From the NCBI RefSeq assembly GCF_006440775.1, contig NZ_VFTZ01000015.1, positions 1 to 64,000 of the forward strand: a stretch of DNA of 64,000 nucleotides, written 5' to 3'. Below the pieces are notes generated by a model. It was not told the origin of the DNA and searched no databases. It saw only the letters and a list, made by a program, of their open reading frames with translations. This DNA comes from Mesorhizobium sp. B2-7-2. GTDB lineage: Bacteria > Pseudomonadota > Alphaproteobacteria > Rhizobiales > Rhizobiaceae. Shown piece by piece: positions 59,721 through 64,000 of this stretch. The translations under genes and the position numbers were made by a program. Positions within the stretch are counted from its first letter, which is position 1. Each line of letters begins with the position of its first letter.

Positions 59721-60521
59721 ATGACTCCACAGGAGGTTCGCAGTCCTACGATTTGGCGGCTCCGCCAAGCTACGCCGGACGACAGCAACATCTGGCTTGC
59801 TCTTGAGCATCCCACCTCGCTTAAACTCGTTCGGGAATTGCTGACTGATTTGCCGGCGGACGCGGACGGATCGCTGACATTTGTCCACCTGCTTCCAGGA
59901 ATTGAGACGCCTTTCGACGTTCAAAAGAAGTTCGAAGCCTGGGTAGCGGAATGCGATAGCGCCGAACCATATCTGGATGTGGTGAGCCGAAATGTCCGGC
60001 TTGTCTGGCGCGACCGGCGCTGCCTGGCTTTCGCACCCGCGCAAAGCGTTGACGACTGCCTTGCGGCGGCGGCGGCCTTCTCGCACACTTATAGCACCCT
60101 ATCGTCGGAAGAGGCGCGACTGGAGGAGGCATGGCCGGCGATGATGGCAGATGTCGCTCTCACACATGACGTCCCCCGCGCTGCATTGCGTGAGCAATCT
60201 CGCGTCAACAACATGACCCGGCGCTTTCAATCCGCGCGTATTTTGGTGACGCGCATCGACATGGCACTGCAACGAAGGGAGCCGACGCTCCTTCCTGCGG
60301 CGAAGCGGCTTTTTAGCGACCTTGCGCTGCAGTCCGACTTGGCGTCGCGCGTCCGCTTGCTGGACGATGGGATCGAGGTCGGCGAAGACCTTTACGAACG
60401 GGCCAACGATCGGCTGATCGAATATCGCAACTTCCTGACCGAGCTATGGGTGGAGATAGCCATTCTTTGCGCAATTTTGGCCGAGTTTGCGGTGCTGTTG
60501 GTGGATCTCTTTGAAAGATGA
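59721..60521 (+). CDS. Unrecognised protein with C-terminal membrane helix, linked to speE
   Basis: A 266-residue protein from the ATG at 59721, 5 bp after speE. The first ~150 residues are a mixed alpha/beta globular part (IWLALEHPTSLKLVRELL, LTFVHLLPGIETPFDVQKKF). A helical region (155-240) contains charged heptads, and the C-terminus (VEIAILCAILAEFAVLLVDLF) is one membrane helix. The end faintly recalls the C-terminus of RMND1/DUF155 proteins, a weak comparison. Position suggests a role in polyamine production, sensing or transport. Confidence 0.8.
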   Translation: MTPQEVRSPTIWRLRQATPDDSNIWLALEHPTSLKLVRELLTDLPADADGSLTFVHLLPGIETPFDVQKKFEAWVAECDSAEPYLDVVSRNVRLVWRDRRCLAFAPAQSVDDCLAAAAAFSHTYSTLSSEEARLEEAWPAMMADVALTHDVPRAALREQSRVNNMTRRFQSARILVTRIDMALQRREPTLLPAAKRLFSDLALQSDLASRVRLLDDGIEVGEDLYERANDRLIEYRNFLTELWVEIAILCAILAEFAVLLVDLFER

Positions 60522-60727
60522 ATCGGGCGAGGATCGACTTTTCGGTCTGACGGCGGACCAGCTGACGACAGATGGAGGGAAGCCTTTCTTAGCGGCGCTC
60601 AGCTGACCTTGGACCACCAAAAAGCCATAGCGCGTTCGAAAGCCGGTCCCACATGCATGCCTTCTTGTTTGACGATCCCTGTCCTCGCCTGTAGCTCTTG
60701 CCGATCCGGCAAGGGATAGCATCCAAA

Positions 60728-61624
60728 ATGGCCAGCGACGGCTTTTCCGATTTCTTCTACGCCGCGCCCGATGGTTTAAGACTCCATGCTCGTATTTACG
60801 GCGAGGCGAACGCCGGCAGTTGGCCGATCGTCTGCCTGCCCGGACTCACCCGCAACGCCCGCGACTTCCACGAACTGGCGCTCTACCTTTCAATCAAGGC
60901 GGAAAGGCCGCGCAAGGTCGTTGCCTTCGACTATCGCGGGCGCGGGCAATCCGACCGCGATCCCGATATCGGCCACTATAATATCGGGGTTGAAGCCGGC
61001 GATGTGCTTGCCGGGCTATCTGCACTCGGCATCGAGCAGGCCGCCTTCATCGGCACGTCGCGCGGCGGCCTGATCATCCATGTGCTCGGCGCATTGCAGC
61101 CCGCCGTGCTGAAAGCCATCGTGCTCAACGACATCGGCCCGGCGATCGAGGCAGCGGGCCTGGCCCATATCCGCTCCTATCTGGACCCTGCGCCGAGACC
61201 GAAGACATTCGGCGAGGCGGTGGATGCTCAGCGCAGCGTGCATGGCGCCGATTTCCCGGCGCTCGCCGACGCCGACTGGCCGCGGATGGTCCGGGCAATC
61301 TGCCGCGAGACGGAGGCCGGCTGGGTGCCGGATTTCGATCCGGCGCTGGTCGACACCCTTGCCGGCATCGATTTCAGCAAGCCGCTGCCGGACCTGTGGC
61401 CGCAATTCGACGCGCTCGCCGCGATCCCATTGCTTGTCATTCGCGGCGCCAACTCGAAACTGCTTTCCTCGACGACGCTTAAAGAGATGCAGGAAAGGCA
61501 TCCCGGCATGGAAGCCATCACCGTCGAGGGCCAGGGCCATGCGCCCTTCCTCGATACCGGCGATTTGTCCGGGAAGATTGCCGTATTCCTTGATCGACAA
61601 GAAAATCAAATCAAGCAAAAGTAA
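60728..61624 (+). CDS. Alpha/beta hydrolase
   Basis: A 298-residue hydrolase from the ATG at 60728. The nucleophile elbow is GTSRGG with S111; HAPFLDTGD near the end carries the catalytic His; CLPGLTRNARDF is the oxyanion loop. The RGRGQSDRDPD pattern resembles alpha/beta-hydrolases of the lactonase/esterase type. The substrate is unknown. It is followed by copy 2 of the 370-bp repeat. Confidence 0.9.
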   Translation: MASDGFSDFFYAAPDGLRLHARIYGEANAGSWPIVCLPGLTRNARDFHELALYLSIKAERPRKVVAFDYRGRGQSDRDPDIGHYNIGVEAGDVLAGLSALGIEQAAFIGTSRGGLIIHVLGALQPAVLKAIVLNDIGPAIEAAGLAHIRSYLDPAPRPKTFGEAVDAQRSVHGADFPALADADWPRMVRAICRETEAGWVPDFDPALVDTLAGIDFSKPLPDLWPQFDALAAIPLLVIRGANSKLLSSTTLKEMQERHPGMEAITVEGQGHAPFLDTGDLSGKIAVFLDRQENQIKQK

Positions 61625-61698
61625 AGTCCGAGACTACATCTGTCTCTGGCATTGTATAGAATTTTACCCGCCAGCAAGGCCGATCCGACCGACCTAGT

Positions 61699-62054
61699 GG
61701 CACTGCAAGGGATTTTGACCGATCGGCTCAGGCGGTATACCTTGGAAATTGGCCGAAACGCCCATCGCGATCGTCATTCCAGGGCGGAGCAGGAGCGAAG
61801 CTCCGTCGCGAAGACCCTGGAATCCATGCCGTTACCTTCGTCAAGGAATGCAACGGAGCAGAATTCTGCACCGTGGCGGCGCTTCCAAGTCACGGAATGG
61901 ATTCTATGGTCTGCGCGCGTCGCTTCGCTCCTTGCTCCGCCATAGAATGACGACGTTGGGGCGGCTTCAACCCGGCGTTTGCGCTGATTTCACGGAAATG
62001 AACGGAAAATCTTGCACCAAGACAAACCGCAATCTTTCAAAATCCCTGTGTCGG
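61699..62054. repeat. About 360-bp repeat, copy 2
   Basis: The reverse complement of this stretch matches 40627-41000 with few differences. The two copies lie in opposite orientation with 20.7 kb between them. The 556-bp gap 61625-62180 is made of this element, a perfect hairpin at 62058 and another repeat at 62111; no gene is present. Confidence 0.9.
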
Positions 62055-62057
62055 GAC

Positions 62058-62098
62058 CTAGTGCGTTTCACCGTTCCCGAAACGGTGAAACGCACTAG
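62058..62098 (+). terminator. Perfect 18-bp stem hairpin, terminator-like
   Basis: CTAGTGCGTTTCACCGTT at 62058-62075 and AACGGTGAAACGCACTAG at 62081-62098 pair perfectly around a CCCGA loop. On the plus strand CTCTTTGTTTTTG follows, giving a fair T-run. It could end transcripts from the hydrolase gene, or be the target of a recombinase, since it adjoins the 360-bp repeat. Confidence 0.55.
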
Positions 62099-62110
62099 CT
62101 CTTTGTTTTT

Positions 62111-62180
62111 GCGCAATTCCGGACGGAAGGCTACGGCGAAGGCGTCCGAGTCCAACCGCTCACACTTTTCTGGAATTTCT
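62111..62180. repeat. Palindromic rhizobial repeat at the integrase 3' end
   Basis: The stretch begins GCGCAATTCCGGACGGAAGG and ends TTTTCTGGAATTT, with inverted ends AATTCC/GGAATT. This pattern is common between rhizobial genes. It abuts the integrase stop codon. Confidence 0.55.
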
Positions 62181-63251
62181 CTATTTGCCTTTCGAGCGCT
62201 TGCTGGTCGCCTTGGCCGGTTCCGGCCCTTTCGCTTTCCGAGGAACTGAGGTTGGCGTGGTGAGAGGCGACGCGAACACGCAGTTTTGCGCCGAGCGGGA
62301 CGACGCTTCGTCGCCGCGCGGTTTCTCGAGAACGACGACGCAGCCATCGAGATCGTTGGTAGCCAGGTGCGCGTAACGCATGGTCATCGACAAGGTCTGG
62401 TGGCCCAACCACATCTGGACGCGCCTTATGTCGATACCGCCCTGGACCAGACGTGAAGCGCAGGTGTGACGCAGGATATGCGGCACCACCTGTTCGTCCG
62501 CGCCGAGACCGACTTCCGTCTTCGCCTCGTTCCAGATCGCGCGGTACTGCGCCTGGGTAAGCTTGGTGAACGGGCCCTTCGGCCGGCGCCCTTCCGTGTT
62601 CGGCGGCAGCTTGATGACTTCCTTGACGCGTTCGGTCATCGGAATGGTACGGCTGCGGCCGGACTTGGTGATCCAGAAGGAGACCCGGTGTTCCTGGATG
62701 TCATTCCAGATCAGGCCGAGCGCCTCGCCGAGGCGGCAGCCGGAATCGACCAGGAAGACGGAAAGCCTATAGGCATCCTCGCTGCGGCTCCTGATCGCCG
62801 CGAACAGCCTCGTTTCTTCGTCCCTTTCCAGGAAACGAATCCGTCCCGCCCGCTCCTTCTGGCGGCGGAACTCAGGCAGGCTGTGGATATCTCCCATCTT
62901 ATGCGCCTTACGCAGCAATTTGCTGAGTGCAGCCATCTTGCGATTGATGGTTGCGTTGCTGTTGCCGCGCTGGCGCAAGGTACCGATAAGATTGTCCAGG
63001 GTATTCTGGTCAAAGGTGCTGAAACGATCTCCAAGAAGGATCTCGTCTATTTCACCAATGAAAGAGCTGACATTGTATTTATGTCGCCCGTCATCCCAGA
63101 GTATATCTCGATAGGCTGCAAAAAGCTCCCCGACCCTATACGACTTTACTTCTCTGATCTTGTTGAACGTGTATCGAAAGTTCGAGTTCTGAGAAGAAAA
63201 AACCGCAAAGTGTGCAGAGGACCCCCCCTCTTGAATCGCTTCGTTCGTCAT
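62181..63251 (-). CDS. Tyrosine recombinase / phage-type integrase
   Basis: A 356-residue site-specific recombinase. The catalytic residues are present: R173 (GCRLGEAL), K196, H258 and R261 (HILRH), H284 (LGHQT) and nucleophile Y293 (RYAHL). A core-binding domain precedes them (about 40-130). The last 55 residues form an unusual basic tail (KAKGPEPAKATSKRSKGK). It is a complete gene with no excisionase or phage genes nearby, so it may be a remnant of an island or act on chromosomal sites. The neighbouring 360-bp repeat is a possible target. Confidence 0.92.
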   Translation of the reverse strand: MTNEAIQEGGSSAHFAVFSSQNSNFRYTFNKIREVKSYRVGELFAAYRDILWDDGRHKYNVSSFIGEIDEILLGDRFSTFDQNTLDNLIGTLRQRGNSNATINRKMAALSKLLRKAHKMGDIHSLPEFRRQKERAGRIRFLERDEETRLFAAIRSRSEDAYRLSVFLVDSGCRLGEALGLIWNDIQEHRVSFWITKSGRSRTIPMTERVKEVIKLPPNTEGRRPKGPFTKLTQAQYRAIWNEAKTEVGLGADEQVVPHILRHTCASRLVQGGIDIRRVQMWLGHQTLSMTMRYAHLATNDLDGCVVVLEKPRGDEASSRSAQNCVFASPLTTPTSVPRKAKGPEPAKATSKRSKGK

Positions 63252-63430
63252 TTTTTGACCACACCCCCGAGTGGATAGGCACAGCTACCCGCTTGGAAGC
63301 ATCCTTTCAAGAGTTTTTGTCCGACAAAATGATTTCATCCACCAGACGGCGGATCCCGACGAAACCATTTCACAGACTTCAGCTACCAGTACCCCCTTCT
63401 CGTCTTTCGTTTGCCCTCACCCAGTCACGA

Positions 63431-63469
63431 AAACAAAAACCAGCCCGGGCAAGAAAACGCCCGGGCTGG
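63431..63469 (-). terminator. Rho-independent terminator of the porin gene
   Basis: On the minus strand CCAGCCCGGGC and GCCCGGGCTGG pair around GTTTTCTT and are followed by TTTTTGTTTTC. The 11-bp GC-rich stem and T-run make this a strong terminator, 25 bp after the porin stop. Confidence 0.9.
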
Positions 63470-63493
63470 ATTTCACTTGTGCAAGTCCAGCCC

Positions 63494-64000
63494 TTAGAAG
63501 TCGCGCTGGAAGCGGAGGACGGCGCCGATGCCGTCGTCGCTGACGTGGAAGTCACTGTCAGACGCGTTGAAGTAGTCAACTTCACCGATGACCGTGAAGC
63601 CCGGCACGACGGTGTAGGCAACATTGGCAGCCACCGCGAAGGTCTTGCCTTCGTCATAGGAAAGCTGAGCGTTGAACGAGGTCTTGTCGTTGAACTTGTA
63701 GGTGCCGCCACCAAAGACGGCCCAGTTGCCATCCCAGTTCTTGAAAGAGTTCGTGTCGACGTGCTTGTCCGAGCCATAGTTCACCATGGCCCACAGCGAC
63801 AGCTCGCTCGTGGCATTCACGTCCAAGCGAGCCTTGCCGGCCCACTCTTCCCAGACGCTGTCATACGCAGCAGTAGCGCTGATCGAGCCCCAGCCCTGCG
63901 TGTACTTCACGCCGCCGACGACATGCGGAACATAGCTGTCGACCGTATTGCCACCGGCACCATCTTCGAGCGAAACCACTGCCGAGAAGCCGTTGCCGGC
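63494..64000 (-). CDS. Porin (C-terminal part, cut by the window edge)
   Basis: The last ~168 residues of an outer-membrane beta-barrel. Alternating strands (VVGGVKYTQGWGSISATAAYD, LSLWAMVNYGSD, NWAVFGGGTYKF, FAVAANVAYTVVPGFTVIGEVDYF) end in the terminal Phe of LRFQRDF, the outer-membrane insertion signal. The pattern fits the rhizobial porin-2/Rop group. The reading frame continues beyond base 64000, so the start is not seen. A strong terminator follows. Confidence 0.9.
   Translation of the reverse strand, partial: AGNGFSAVVSLEDGAGGNTVDSYVPHVVGGVKYTQGWGSISATAAYDSVWEEWAGKARLDVNATSELSLWAMVNYGSDKHVDTNSFKNWDGNWAVFGGGTYKFNDKTSFNAQLSYDEGKTFAVAANVAYTVVPGFTVIGEVDYFNASDSDFHVSDDGIGAVLRFQRDF

Noticed and set aside
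61652..61945. Open frames inside the 360-bp repeat (also at 40513-40983)
   Set aside because: They are frames across palindromic repeat DNA and are broken by small indels between the two copies.
62181..63251. tRNA attachment site or prophage beside the integrase
   Set aside because: No tRNA or tRNA fragment and no phage genes were found on either side within the window.

Overview
The window looks like a chromosomal segment of an alphaproteobacterium of the order Rhizobiales, most probably Mesorhizobium or a close relative. The reasons are high-GC coding on both strands, a DUF680 small secreted protein of the kind that is multiplied in Mesorhizobium, a C-terminal-Phe rhizobial porin, the rsh-pyrE / DUF2062-acpS-lepB-rnc-era-recO gene order, and several palindromic intergenic repeats that recur within the window. 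No rRNA, tRNA or CRISPR array was seen.

0-12.4 kb is metabolic and accessory: a LysR regulator with a divergent muconolactone-isomerase-like gene, a DUF695/RraB protein, an SDR, DoxX, a TPR protein with a Tat-exported metallo-beta-lactamase-fold protein, DUF680, a CHASE-like/PAS/GGDEF/EAL protein, a CorA-like transporter, a GST and RarD. 12.8-27 kb carries citramalate synthase, a translationally coupled DUF559-VOC-GFA-GFA-prolyl aminopeptidase operon, cysS, an HMCES/YedK protein facing a NUDIX hydrolase, an AbiEii-type nucleotidyltransferase with a very short partner, dihydroorotase, YgfZ and an HD hydrolase. 27-35.9 kb has a second GGDEF/EAL protein, a fatty acid desaturase, a two-gene RimK-type ATP-grasp plus GNAT/C39-peptidase fusion operon, an ECF sigma / anti-sigma pair, and two convergent type II toxin-antitoxin loci (Phd-PemK-like and VapBC), each with a visible operator.

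36-57.8 kb is conserved housekeeping: a large DUF2339 membrane protein, recO, era, rnc, lepB, acpS, pyrE, rsh, rpoZ, smpB, dapA and a soluble lytic transglycosylase. Among these sit repair and RNA-processing genes (NYN nuclease, type 5 uracil-DNA glycosylase) and an Lrp regulator divergent from an EamA exporter. 57.9-60.5 kb is a compact polyamine module: speD, speE and an unrecognised protein with one C-terminal membrane helix. It uses more A/T-ending codons than its surroundings, and inverted repeats bracket speD. 60.7-64 kb has an alpha/beta hydrolase, a tyrosine recombinase and a porin cut by the window edge.

The most distinctive non-coding signals are: (1) four tandem 53-bp units directly downstream of the DUF680 gene, whose hairpins differ by compensatory changes; (2) 7-8 bp tandem repeats at the 3' ends of the LysR, rsh and RimK-like genes, supplying the stop codon in the first two; (3) two near-identical ~360-370 bp elements in inverted orientation 21 kb apart; and (4) a family of compound palindromes around cimA and the pip operon. 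The best candidates for poorly described biology are the RimK/GNAT-C39 pair and the speD-speE-membrane protein cluster.
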